Below are positions 8,846-16,954 of a stretch of 64,000 nucleotides of DNA, one piece after another. Origin of the DNA: Stutzerimonas stutzeri (GTDB lineage Bacteria > Pseudomonadota > Gammaproteobacteria > Pseudomonadales > Pseudomonadaceae); the NCBI RefSeq assembly GCF_000590475.1, contig NZ_CP007441.1, positions 1,990,660-2,054,659 of the forward strand, given 5' to 3'. The translations under genes were made by a program, and so were the position numbers. The notes under the pieces are model-generated. The model saw nothing but the letters and a program-made list of their open reading frames with translations. It had not been told where the DNA came from and ran no database searches. Within the stretch, counting starts at the first letter, position 1. Every line of letters starts with the position of its first letter.

Positions 8846-9840
8846 GGTGTGCTGTGGCACCGACCGGTGCCGTGTTCCTCGAGCCAGTGGTGGTAATTCG
8901 CATACGCCTCGGTCAGCCCAAAGCGCGGTCGGAAGGTTGTGTCGTCAAGAAGCCGCTGGATGTCCATTGAGGCGCGGTCGTAGTCGGCGAAATAGTCGAT
9001 GTTGGGCGGTTCGTCCGATTCGGCCAGGCGCCAGCGGAAGCCGGGATAGCGAGGCGCGACGCACGCGCACCAGTCGTCCAGGCTCCATTCGAATCTGGCC
9101 GCCAGGTTGTAGAGCGGATAGGCCCAGCTTGGCTGGTCCAGCAGCGTGGCCATGGCATCCGCCACATCGCGAACGTACAGCCAGTCGCGCCGACCCGCGC
9201 GGGGCAGGATTGCCGTTTCGCCGTCTCGGGCGCGCAAAAGGACCTGGAGTGGGGCGCTCAGCGTGTCCCGCACCCCGCTGTCCGCTTCCCAAGGACCAAA
9301 GCAGGTACCCAGGCGACCCACCACGAGCGGCAGACCGCGCAAGCTCGCGAGGCGCATGGCGGCTTCTTCCGCAGCGCGCTTGGACATGCCGTAGAGGCCT
9401 TCCGGCAGCAGTGGGGTGTCGTCTTCGTGCAGGGCCGCCGACAGACGTCCGCTGCGCCCGTAAACGGAGCCGGAACTGGCATGCAATACGCGCTCAACAC
9501 CGTTATCGGCGGCCGCGCTGATCGCGGCAAGCACACCGCCGACATTGACATCGAAGATGGCCTGCGCCGCATGCCGCTCGCGCGCCTCATTGGCGGTGAT
9601 CGCGGCCAGCGTCACGAGCCGTTGCGGACGGTGTTCGCTCATCACCTCATGCAATGCACCTGCGTTTCTTACGTCACCGATGCAAGGCACGAAGCGACCG
9701 GGCAGCGCCGCGAACGAGCGGGTAGCGATTTCGGTCGGCGCCGAGCGGTCGAAGCCGATCACCGTCTCGCCTGTCGCGAGCAGGTGCTCGGCGAGGGCCA
9801 GGCCGACAAAGCCACTGCTGCCAGTGATGAGCGTGGTCAT
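8842..9840 (-). CDS. NAD-dependent epimerase/dehydratase family protein
   Basis: A 332-residue extended SDR. It shows the N-terminal TLITGSSGFVGLAL nucleotide-binding motif (GxxGxxG), the HASSGSVYG strand and the catalytic YGMSK pair. Family members act on nucleotide sugars or on sugar acids. In a catabolic operon with a transporter and no glycosyltransferase, a dehydrogenase role on a sugar-like or hydroxylated acid is more likely than cell-wall sugar synthesis (inference). It starts one base after the stop of the ABC ATPase gene and overlaps the SDR by four bases, so it is translated as part of the importer-led operon. Confidence 0.9.
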   Translation of the reverse strand: MTTLITGSSGFVGLALAEHLLATGETVIGFDRSAPTEIATRSFAALPGRFVPCIGDVRNAGALHEVMSEHRPQRLVTLAAITANEARERHAAQAIFDVNVGGVLAAISAAADNGVERVLHASSGSVYGRSGRLSAALHEDDTPLLPEGLYGMSKRAAEEAAMRLASLRGLPLVVGRLGTCFGPWEADSGVRDTLSAPLQVLLRARDGETAILPRAGRRDWLYVRDVADAMATLLDQPSWAYPLYNLAARFEWSLDDWCACVAPRYPGFRWRLAESDEPPNIDYFADYDRASMDIQRLLDDTTFRPRFGLTEAYANYHHWLEEHGTGRCHSTP

Positions 9841-9841
9841 C

Positions 9842-10612
9842 TTAGGCCGTTTCCTTGACCGTTTCGGGTCGCAGCAGCGCGAGAATATGGCGCTTGTAGT
9901 CGTTGAATGCGGTGCTGGTCGGATCGCGAGGACGTTCCAGTTCGATTGGCAGAAGCTCGCGGATGCGGCCGGGCCGTGCGGACATCACGGCAACGTGAGT
10001 GCCCAGCGCCAGCGACTCATCGATACCGTGGGTGACGAACACGATGGTGCTCTGGCTTTCACGCCAGATGCGGATCAACTCGCCGTGCATGTCCATTTTG
10101 GTCTGCTCGTCCAGCGCGCCGAACGGCTCGTCCATCAGGATCACTTCCGGGTTCATCAATAGCGCGCGGGCGATCCCGACGCGTTGGTTCATGCCGCCGG
10201 AAAGTTCGCTCGGAAAGTGATTCTCGAAACCTTTCAGGCCCACCATCTCGATATAGCGTTGGGCCTTTTCACGGCGGTCAGCCTTGCTGGCACCGCGCAT
10301 CTTCAAGTGGAAGGCGACGTTTTCCCAGACAGGCAGCCATGGCATCAGGTTGGCCTGCTGGAACACCACACCGCGGTCGGCACCCGGCTCGGTGATTGCC
10401 TGACCACCGACCGTAACCGTTCCAGAGGACGGTCTGTCGAAGCCGGCGATCATGTTGAGCAGTGTGGACTTGCCGCAACCACTCGGGCCGAGCAGGCAGA
10501 GAAACTCATTGCGCTTGACCGAGAGGCTCACGTTCTCCAGTGCCGTGACGACCTGCTTGCGCTGGCTGTCCTCGAATACGCGCGATACGTTGTCGATGGT
10601 GATCAGAGCCAT
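9842..10612 (-). CDS. ABC transporter ATP-binding protein (nitrate/sulfonate/taurine type)
   Basis: The 256-residue ATPase of the importer. Walker A GPSGCGKST, Q-loop FQQANLMPW, signature LSGGMNQRV, Walker B VILMDEPFGALDE and switch VTHGIDE are all intact. The sequence is of the SsuB/TauB/NrtD type, which serves importers for small organic nitrogen or sulfur compounds. It sits directly after the permease gene and before the epimerase gene. It powers uptake of the substrate that the downstream enzymes degrade. Confidence 0.95.
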   Translation of the reverse strand: MALITIDNVSRVFEDSQRKQVVTALENVSLSVKRNEFLCLLGPSGCGKSTLLNMIAGFDRPSSGTVTVGGQAITEPGADRGVVFQQANLMPWLPVWENVAFHLKMRGASKADRREKAQRYIEMVGLKGFENHFPSELSGGMNQRVGIARALLMNPEVILMDEPFGALDEQTKMDMHGELIRIWRESQSTIVFVTHGIDESLALGTHVAVMSARPGRIRELLPIELERPRDPTSTAFNDYKRHILALLRPETVKETA

Positions 10613-10616
10613 GGTG

Positions 10617-11438
10617 TCAACCTTCCTTCGCTTGCAGAGTGGAGCCGCGCTGCCAGCGCAGAACGCGTCCGGCGATGTACTTGATGACGTAATCGCTGAG
10701 AAAACCGAGCAGGCCGATGCTCACCATCGAGGCGATGACGATGTCGTAGCGCAGAAAGTAATACGAGTCCCACAGCACGTAGCCGACCCCGCTTTTCACC
10801 GCGACCATTTCAGCCGTCACCGTGAGCATCCAGGCCGAGCCGATGGCGATCCGCAGGCCCGAGAAAATGCTAGGCAAAGCGGCAGGGAACACAATGTGAC
10901 GCAGCAGCTTCGACGGCGATCCGCCGGTCATGGCGCCGGCGCGCAGCAAGTTGCGGTCGCACGTCTTCACGCCGTGGATGGTGCTGAGCAACACGGGGAA
11001 GAACGAGCCCATGAACACCAGGAAGATGGCGGGCTTGTCGGCGATCCCGAACCAGATGATCGCCAGCGGAATCCATGACACTGGCGGAATGGGACGCAAC
11101 GTTTGCAGGGTCGGCTCGATCAGGGCTTCGACCCGGCGTGACCAGCCGATGGCCATGCCGATACCGACGCCAAGCACGGTTGCAATCAGAAACCCGGCGA
11201 ACACCCGGCCGGAACTCGCCGCGATATCGGACAGCCAGCGACCGGAATAACTCTGGGTGTTGCCGTCGGTGCTGAAGATCCAGTCCGCCCAGGCCAGCAT
11301 GACCTGAGATGGCGCCGGCAGCAGGGCGGGTGGAAGGATGCCGGAGCGGGAGAATGTCTCCCACCCGGCGAGAAGCAGGATCGGCACGATGAAGCGTTCG
11401 ATCCTCTGGTAGAGGGCTTGCGAAAGCGAAGAAAACAT
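10617..11438 (-). CDS. ABC transporter permease (SsuC/TauC type)
   Basis: A 273-residue inner-membrane permease with about six predicted membrane segments. The cytoplasmic EAA-type loop is visible as AGAMTGGSPSKLLRHIVFPAALPSI, the segment that contacts the ATPase. LRPIPPVSWIPLAIIWFG is the characteristic motif of the nitrate/sulfonate/taurine permease family. It lies 13 bases after the binding-protein gene and four bases before the ATPase gene, so the three importer genes form the front of the operon. Confidence 0.95.
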   Translation of the reverse strand: MFSSLSQALYQRIERFIVPILLLAGWETFSRSGILPPALLPAPSQVMLAWADWIFSTDGNTQSYSGRWLSDIAASSGRVFAGFLIATVLGVGIGMAIGWSRRVEALIEPTLQTLRPIPPVSWIPLAIIWFGIADKPAIFLVFMGSFFPVLLSTIHGVKTCDRNLLRAGAMTGGSPSKLLRHIVFPAALPSIFSGLRIAIGSAWMLTVTAEMVAVKSGVGYVLWDSYYFLRYDIVIASMVSIGLLGFLSDYVIKYIAGRVLRWQRGSTLQAKEG

Positions 11439-11451
11439 TAGTGATCCTGAA

Positions 11452-12492
11452 TCAATAGCCGAGGTCGGTCTTGGACTTGCCGGTCACTTTTTCCAGGAAG
11501 CTGTAGTCGAGGTTCTTTTCGACCGCCTCGGTGACGTCGGTGTTGATGTATTTCAGGTCGCGCATCATTTTGGCGATGGCCACCGCGGATTCGCGGTACA
11601 TCTTGTAGTCCGGATACAGGTTGTCGACCGCGCCAGTGGCGATGGCATTGTCGAGTCCCGTGACCTTCTGGATTGTGTCGACGAAGAGTGCCTTGTCGTT
11701 GGCCATCATCTCGTTGACCTTGACGATGGCGCGCACGGTTTCCTCGACGCCTTTCGGGTTGTCATCGATGACATCCGAGCGGGTGACGATCAGATTGGTC
11801 AGCTTGCCGGCCGCCTGGTCGTAGGGAAAATCGAAGAACTTTGCGGCCTTCACTACGCGGATCTGGGTGGCGAACGGATCGACCGAGGTGATCAGTTCGA
11901 CTTCGCCACGGCGCAGCGCCTGAACGTGGTCCGACGGGTTGGGAATGTTGATGAACCGAACGTCCTTGTTGATATCGATGCCATGCGTCAGGAAGGCACC
12001 GCGCATGTGAATGTCCTGCGCATTACCCCGGGAAGCGGCGACCCGGAATGGTTTGCCGTCTTCCTTGTATTGCGCGATCAGCCTCTTCAGGCCGTCCCAG
12101 TCACCCGGTTCGATCGGCAGGTCGTTGCCGACGAGAATCTGCGAGCCGCCATTGATCTGGCCGGAAATCCCGACGATGTCGAAGCCCTTGTCCAATGCAG
12201 TGGCGTAGTGCAGGTAGGTGACCTGAGCCACATCGATGCTTTTTGATAGCAGGGCGGTGAGCACATCGTTGCCGGTGTTGAACGAAATCGCGTCGAGTTT
12301 CACGCCCGTCGCGTTCTCTGGCGTGAGCGACAGCGGCGTGCAATGGGCGCACTTGGCGTAGCCGAGTTTGATGGGGTCGGCTTCCTGCGCTTGGCTCATG
12401 GCCGGGGCCAGGGAGGCGACAAGCACCAGGGGCGCCAGGAGAGTGCCGGCAGTGCGCTTGAGTACAGCATAGGACGAGCGGATGGATCGCAT
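11452..12492 (-). CDS. ABC transporter periplasmic substrate-binding protein
   Basis: A 346-residue binding protein of the SsuA/TauA/NMT1 fold with a Sec signal peptide (basic start RSIRSSYAVLKRT, hydrophobic core, cleavage probably after AMSQAQ-A). The mature start DPIKLGYAKCAHCTPLSL and SKSIDVAQVTYLHYATALDKG are typical of this family; the two nearby cysteines in KCAHC are unusual and could form a disulfide or line the pocket. It is the first gene of the nine-gene minus-strand operon, directly behind a predicted GntR operator, so it should be the gene most directly controlled by the divergent regulator. Confidence 0.93.
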   Translation of the reverse strand: MRSIRSSYAVLKRTAGTLLAPLVLVASLAPAMSQAQEADPIKLGYAKCAHCTPLSLTPENATGVKLDAISFNTGNDVLTALLSKSIDVAQVTYLHYATALDKGFDIVGISGQINGGSQILVGNDLPIEPGDWDGLKRLIAQYKEDGKPFRVAASRGNAQDIHMRGAFLTHGIDINKDVRFINIPNPSDHVQALRRGEVELITSVDPFATQIRVVKAAKFFDFPYDQAAGKLTNLIVTRSDVIDDNPKGVEETVRAIVKVNEMMANDKALFVDTIQKVTGLDNAIATGAVDNLYPDYKMYRESAVAIAKMMRDLKYINTDVTEAVEKNLDYSFLEKVTGKSKTDLGY

Positions 12493-12506
12493 GTCGTGGC
12501 TCCGTT

Positions 12507-12518
12507 ATTGTCACAAAA
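12507..12518. promoter_or_regulatory. Predicted GntR operator, importer side
   Basis: ATTGTCACAAAA contains the odd palindrome TTGT-C-ACAA and lies 15 bases upstream of the binding-protein start codon. FCD-type GntR regulators usually bind short palindromes built on T-GT and AC-A half-sites, which fits. The identical sequence in inverse orientation lies near the regulator gene. A regulator bound here would block the promoter or translation start of the importer operon. Confidence 0.55.
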
Positions 12519-12784
12519 TTGATGTCGCTTTGTGGCAACAGGTTTGCAACAGCTATGCCAGTATGGTGGCAGTCGCTCAACAAGGGCCGGCATGGGTTAA
12601 TCACGAACGCGCCGTATCGCCCGTACCCCGTGGGCTACGCCCAGAGCAAACAGACGAGTAGGGCGCATGCGAGTAATGGACAGCCACCCGGATGGCGCTC
12701 TGGCCCAGGCATTAAATGCGCGATGTGGGTGCAAGCTGGAACTTGATGTTCCTCAGCGGTGCGTATTTGCACAATTGCATTTAT

Positions 12785-12796
12785 TTTTGTGACAAT
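12785..12796. promoter_or_regulatory. Predicted GntR operator, regulator side
   Basis: TTTTGTGACAAT is the exact reverse complement of the 12-base site at 12507-12518 and lies 46 bases upstream of the regulator's GTG start. Its position suggests autoregulation. An exact 12-base mirrored pair at the two edges of one divergent region is unlikely by chance. Confidence 0.55.
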
Positions 12797-12842
12797 CGCT
12801 GCCGCCTAAGTAATCGGTGAAAGGCAGCCGCAAGGAATCGAT

Positions 12843-13571
12843 GTGTTGATTGATAAAGAACCCTCACGCTCGCGCAAAGCGCGCAGCACCGGCCAGATAC
12901 TGGGCACGAACGACACGCTGGACGCCATCTATGAGCGAATCCTGATGGCCGTGATGGAGCACCGTCTGATTCCGGGCACCAAATTGGTCGAGGAGAAGCT
13001 CGCCGGTGTATTCCAGGTGAACCGCACGCGGATCCGCGAGGTGCTGTCGCGACTGGCCCATGAGGGTGTGGTGACAACCATCCCGAACCGCGGCGCTTTT
13101 ATCGCCAGCCCTTCGGTGGAAGAGGCTCGACACATCTTTCAGGCGCGTCGAATCATGGAGCCTGCTTTGATTCGCAGCCTCGTTGAAAAGGGCGATCCCG
13201 AGCATTTCCAGAAGCTGCACGCCCATGTTGCCGAGGAACGCGCTGCGCGCGATCGCGATGACAAGCGCGCGGTGATCCGGCTGTCAGGCGAGTTTCACTT
13301 GCTGATGGCCGAGATGGTCGGCAGCCCGCCATTGATCAAGCTCATGCGCGAACTGTCATCGCTGACCTGCCTGATCATTCTGCTATACGACTCGCCCAAC
13401 GTGCCGGCCTGCCCGAACCACGAACACACCGACATCATCGTCGCAATGGAAGAGGGCAACGTCGATAGCGCCATCGCACTGATGCTCGGACACCTCGACC
13501 ACATCGAGGCCACACTCGATCTATCGCTTCCCGAGGACACCGAGGTGGACCTCGAAGCGATATTCGGTTGA
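12843..13571 (+). CDS. GntR family transcriptional regulator, FCD (FadR-type) domain
   Basis: A 242-residue regulator with an N-terminal winged helix-turn-helix (about residues 25-90: AIYERILMAVMEHRLIPG, then VNRTRIREVLSRLAHEG, then the wing TTIPNRGAFIA) and a C-terminal helical FCD ligand domain containing metal-ligand candidates in GEFHLLMAEM and LGHLDHIEA. The start is GTG, preceded by an AAGGA ribosome-binding site; the ATG two bases upstream is out of frame. It is divergent from the importer operon and four bases ahead of the amidase, so it probably controls both operons in response to a substrate or intermediate, through the paired TTGTCACAA sites. Confidence 0.93.
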   Translation: MLIDKEPSRSRKARSTGQILGTNDTLDAIYERILMAVMEHRLIPGTKLVEEKLAGVFQVNRTRIREVLSRLAHEGVVTTIPNRGAFIASPSVEEARHIFQARRIMEPALIRSLVEKGDPEHFQKLHAHVAEERAARDRDDKRAVIRLSGEFHLLMAEMVGSPPLIKLMRELSSLTCLIILLYDSPNVPACPNHEHTDIIVAMEEGNVDSAIALMLGHLDHIEATLDLSLPEDTEVDLEAIFG

Positions 13572-13575
13572 GCCT

Positions 13576-14997
13576 GTGAGCAGGCTCGCTGGCGCCGTTG
13601 AGCTGGCTGCACGGGTTCGTTGCGGCGAAACGCGTGCCGAAGCCATTGCCGAACGTCAATTGGCGCGGATCGCTGGCCTGAATCCATCGCTGAACGCACT
13701 GGTCCAGGTGGACGAAAACGACGTGCGGCGTCAGGCAGCGCTTATCGATACACGCTGTGCGGCCGGTGAAAACCTGCCGCTGGCCGGTGTGCCTGTCACT
13801 ATCAAGGATAATCTTTGGCTCGAGGGGCAGATAAGTACCTGTGGCTCATGGCTCTACCGTAACCACCGAGCCCAGCGTGACAGTTGGGCCGTGGCGCGCC
13901 TGCGACAGGCAGGTGCGCTGCTGGTGGGCGTAAGCAATTGTTCGGAATTCGCCTGCAAGGGGGTGACGGACAACCGCGTGTATGGTGCGACCTGCAATCC
14001 CTGGGACCTGACCCGGACGCCAGGCGGCTCGTCCGGTGGTGCCGCCGCGGCCGTGGCGGCCGGATTGGGCATGCTGGCGCTGGCCACCGATGCCGGTGGC
14101 TCTGCGCGACGGCCAGCGGCGCATTGTGGCGTGGTGGGTATGAAACCGAGCGTTAGCCGCGTTGCAGACCCCTGGGGCTTTCCCGTCATTGGCCGCGAAC
14201 TGAACGTGATCGGCCAGTTGGGGCGCCGTGTCGCGGATGTCGCCTTGATGCTCGAGGTGCTCACAGGCTCGCACCCGGCTGACCGCTTCTCGGCACCCAT
14301 GCCAACGTTGGCGAGGCGCCCAATCGAGAGGTTGCGTATCGGTTATAGCCTGGACCTCGGCTTGGGCTATGCCGTTGATGCCGATGTTGCGGCTCGCATC
14401 GAGCAGACGGTGAGGCGATTGCAATCGGCCGGTCTGCAGATAGAGCCGGTCGTACCCCATTGGCCGAAGGCGCTGCCCGCTGCCTCTCTGCTGGCAGCAC
14501 AGCACGCCGAACTCGCTGCACATTTCGGTGAGGCTTACCGTGCCGACTCAAGCTGCTTCGATCCGGCAATCGCTGAGCAGATCGAGGCGGGATTCTCAGT
14601 GCCCGCTACGCAGTTGGTGGCGCTGGCCGCACTGCGGGACGCCCTCGTCGATACGACGGCGGCACTGTTCGAAACGGTGGACCTGCTGCTATGCCCGACC
14701 GTCCCGGTTGAAGCATGGTCACGGGAGGTATTGGGCCCATCGATGATCGGTGGTCGGCCGGCGAACCCGCGTGGGCACGCAGTTTTTACCCCGCTGTTCA
14801 ATCAGGTTGGCGTGCCGGCCCTTTCGGTTCCATGTGGCCTGGGTGCGCAGGGAATGCCTCTGGGACTGCAGATCGTAGGGCCACGCTTTCACGATGACGA
14901 TGTGCTCCGCCTGGGAGCATTCGTCGAAGACATCCTGGCCCTGGAGCTGGCACCTCTTTGCCTCTCTCAGATGCCCGACACATTGGAGCAGGCATGA
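13576..14997 (+). CDS. Amidase (amidase signature family)
   Basis: A 473-residue enzyme of the GatA/AtzF amidase-signature family. The Ser-cisSer-Lys triad is present: K77 in VTIKDN, the cis-Ser in GGSSGG (residues 150-155) and S176 in DAGGSARRPA. The GTG start lies four bases after the GntR stop. With a hydantoinase but no recognisable N-carbamoyl amino-acid hydrolase in the cluster, this amidase is the best candidate for removing the remaining amide or carbamoyl group, which is inference. It overlaps the following racemase-like gene by four bases. Confidence 0.92.
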   Translation: MSRLAGAVELAARVRCGETRAEAIAERQLARIAGLNPSLNALVQVDENDVRRQAALIDTRCAAGENLPLAGVPVTIKDNLWLEGQISTCGSWLYRNHRAQRDSWAVARLRQAGALLVGVSNCSEFACKGVTDNRVYGATCNPWDLTRTPGGSSGGAAAAVAAGLGMLALATDAGGSARRPAAHCGVVGMKPSVSRVADPWGFPVIGRELNVIGQLGRRVADVALMLEVLTGSHPADRFSAPMPTLARRPIERLRIGYSLDLGLGYAVDADVAARIEQTVRRLQSAGLQIEPVVPHWPKALPAASLLAAQHAELAAHFGEAYRADSSCFDPAIAEQIEAGFSVPATQLVALAALRDALVDTTAALFETVDLLLCPTVPVEAWSREVLGPSMIGGRPANPRGHAVFTPLFNQVGVPALSVPCGLGAQGMPLGLQIVGPRFHDDDVLRLGAFVEDILALELAPLCLSQMPDTLEQA

Positions 14998-15743
14998 AAC
15001 TGTTGATCGTCAATCCGAACATATCCCAGAGCGTCACTGACCTGATCGAGGCTGAAGCCCGGCGCGTGGCAGCACCCGACACGCTCATCACCATGGCCAC
15101 GGCTGCCGCTGGCGTGGCCTACATCGAGACACGTTTCGAAGCCCTGCTCGGTGCGCACGCGGTCGCCACTATCGCTGGCGAGCGGCTGGGCGACTACGAT
15201 GCCCTGCTCGTCGCGGCCTTCGGTGACCCGGGGCTTCTCGCCCTTAAGGAGGCGCTGGACGTACCCGTGGTCGGCATGACCGAAGCGGCCCTGATGACCG
15301 CGGCCCAGTTGGGACAACGCATCGGCATCATCGCTATTTCCCACCGCATCACCGCGTGGTACCGCGAATGCATCGACCAGTACGGGCTGTTGTCGCGCCT
15401 GGCATGCATTCGCCACATAAACAGTCCCCTGCGCGATCCTGGGACTGTCCAAGGCGACCATGCCGCCCGTTTGCTAGAACTCTGCAGGCAGGCAGTCTCG
15501 GAGGACGGTGCAGACGTGCTGATCCTAGCGGGCGCGCCCCTGGCGGGTTTGGCACGTAGTCTGATCGGCCAGTTGCCGGTTCCTGTCGTAGATGGGGTAT
15601 CGAGCGGGGTCTGCCAAGCTGAAATACTCGTGCGGTTGAAGCCTGGCATTGCTAGGCAAGGGAGTTTCGCGGGCCAGCCGATTAAGGATAATGCTGGCCT
15701 GCAAGCGGCAATCGTTACGTTATTGAGCCATCAGAACGCCTGA
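14994..15743 (+). CDS. Hydantoin-racemase-like Asp/Glu racemase superfamily protein
   Basis: A 249-residue protein starting MKLLIVNPN at the ATG of an ATGA overlap with the amidase stop; a longer in-frame reading inside the amidase is less likely. The hydantoin/allantoin racemase signature is visible in FGDPGLLALKEALDVPVVG. However the segment before it reads LLVAAFGDPG with no Cys, and the usual GCAGM near the C-terminal half reads LAGAPLAG (residues 178-185), also without Cys. Its only cysteines lie elsewhere. It may be a non-racemising relative or use another mechanism. It would supply the right enantiomer for the hydantoinase if active. Confidence 0.85.
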   Translation: MKLLIVNPNISQSVTDLIEAEARRVAAPDTLITMATAAAGVAYIETRFEALLGAHAVATIAGERLGDYDALLVAAFGDPGLLALKEALDVPVVGMTEAALMTAAQLGQRIGIIAISHRITAWYRECIDQYGLLSRLACIRHINSPLRDPGTVQGDHAARLLELCRQAVSEDGADVLILAGAPLAGLARSLIGQLPVPVVDGVSSGVCQAEILVRLKPGIARQGSFAGQPIKDNAGLQAAIVTLLSHQNA

Positions 15744-15773
15744 TCTGGGCTATGGTTCGCTTCCGTACCAGAA

Positions 15774-15793
15774 CTGCCGGTCCCGACCGGCAG
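15774..15793. terminator. Hairpin after the GntR-amidase-racemase operon
   Basis: CTGCCGGTC, a two-base spacer and GACCGGCAG form a perfect nine-base-pair inverted repeat 31 bases after the racemase stop. There is no T-tract behind it on either strand, so it is either a weak terminator, a 3' stabilising hairpin or a repeat-derived palindrome. Confidence 0.4.
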
Positions 15794-15885
15794 CGATCGG
15801 CCAAGAGCTGCCAGTCCTCTATGTATTCTGGCCGTTGGCACCTTGGACTCCAGAGGCTTCCACGAAACAAGGGACGATTCACTAA

Positions 15886-16893
15886 TTATGTATAGAGCTC
15901 ATCCCACTCGTCCCCCAACATCCATCGCAGGGCCGAGAGCTTACCGTTGATCATCCCCCACTCAAAATCATCCCACGGGCCGGTGTCCTCGTACTTATCT
16001 CTTACCCTTTGCGCTGATGCCAATGCTCCTTCGAGGATGTGACGGTGTATAACATTATTCCCGTAACGCTCACTACCCTCTGGCACGATCTCGATCTCAC
16101 CCCTCTCAATACCGTACATCCTGTTCATGTGCCTGTTGTACCAAACCTTATCTACGAGCTCATCCATCGCTCCTAATATCTCTTGAAGACCTCGTGTCTG
16201 GTCTTCCCAGAAGAACTCGTGCTCGTAGTGAAATTCTTCCATGTCGAGCAGGTCTTCAATAGCCGAGTTTGTCGAGTTGAAGTACATCGAGGTTTTGCCA
16301 TCAAAGATCTCAGCGAAATCCGCGTGAGGTTTTCTGTGATCAGTACCTGAAAAATCGGTCACGTTGTGCGTTACGAACCGATAGCTCTCGAAGGTTCCAG
16401 GGTGCTCTGTCCGATATTCTTGGAACGCTTCGGCTAGTACAGCATCAGCAACGCTATTCTTCTGTTTGTGAAAAGGCGCCCGCTTGGCTATGGCTCGCTC
16501 AGCAGCTTTGATTTTGGCCGAGTTCGAGATTTGGATTTGAATTGCAGACTCAAAGAGCCTAACCACGCGATTGACGGAAGCTTGATTTGCTTCGGATAGG
16601 ATCGGCAGTCGATGGTTCACATCATTAATAGTGGCTAGCGCAATCTGCTTTCCATCGCCGCCAAAGGATTCGATTATTTCTTTGACTAATTTGCACTCGG
16701 CAGAAATCCGCTTACGTGTCGCATCTATAACTCTTTCTTTGTTCCGCCCGTACTCTGTGCTTACCAGGTCTGGCAACAGAATCTTAATAGCATTGATTTC
16801 AACTAGATGCTCTAGGGCGGTGAGCATTGGCAGCTCTGCCTTTTTGGAACAAATATCCAGCCAAACACAAGTGTCGAGCAATATTAAATGCAT
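15886..16893 (-). CDS. PIN-domain protein (DUF4935-like ribonuclease)
   Basis: A 335-residue protein starting MHLILLDTCVWLD, chosen because a GGAGC ribosome-binding site lies just ahead; an upstream in-frame ATG is also possible. Acidic residues expected of a PIN nuclease can be placed: D7 and D13 in LLDTCVWLD, E in STEYGRNKE, D in NSVADAVLAEAF and D in VTHNVTDFSG. The C-terminal half is charged, Trp-rich and unlike any domain I can name. It forms a same-strand pair with the next gene upstream and has visibly lower GC and codon use unlike the catabolic genes around it, so it was probably acquired. A host-defence or toxin-type RNase role is plausible but unproven. Confidence 0.75.
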   Translation of the reverse strand: MHLILLDTCVWLDICSKKAELPMLTALEHLVEINAIKILLPDLVSTEYGRNKERVIDATRKRISAECKLVKEIIESFGGDGKQIALATINDVNHRLPILSEANQASVNRVVRLFESAIQIQISNSAKIKAAERAIAKRAPFHKQKNSVADAVLAEAFQEYRTEHPGTFESYRFVTHNVTDFSGTDHRKPHADFAEIFDGKTSMYFNSTNSAIEDLLDMEEFHYEHEFFWEDQTRGLQEILGAMDELVDKVWYNRHMNRMYGIERGEIEIVPEGSERYGNNVIHRHILEGALASAQRVRDKYEDTGPWDDFEWGMINGKLSALRWMLGDEWDELYT

Positions 16894-16954
16894 TGAAGCT
16901 CCATATTTTACGTCTGTTTGAGTTGCCTCTGAGCGCATAGCCAACCAGTTGGCT

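Larger units (their letters stand above)
12493..12842. promoter_or_regulatory. Divergent control region between the importer operon and the GntR operon
   Basis: This 350-base region separates the two divergent operons and must hold both promoters. It contains two mirror-image copies of ATTGTCACAAAA at its edges, and a third one-mismatch copy, TTGTGGCAA at 12530-12538, next to the importer gene. No confident -35/-10 pair could be assigned. The middle (about 12590-12720) is GC-rich and shows no gene. Confidence 0.6.

Noticed and set aside
15774..15793. Strong rho-independent terminator after the racemase-like gene
   Set aside because: The nine-base-pair hairpin is real but there is no T-tract, so it is listed only as a weak terminator or repeat-derived hairpin.
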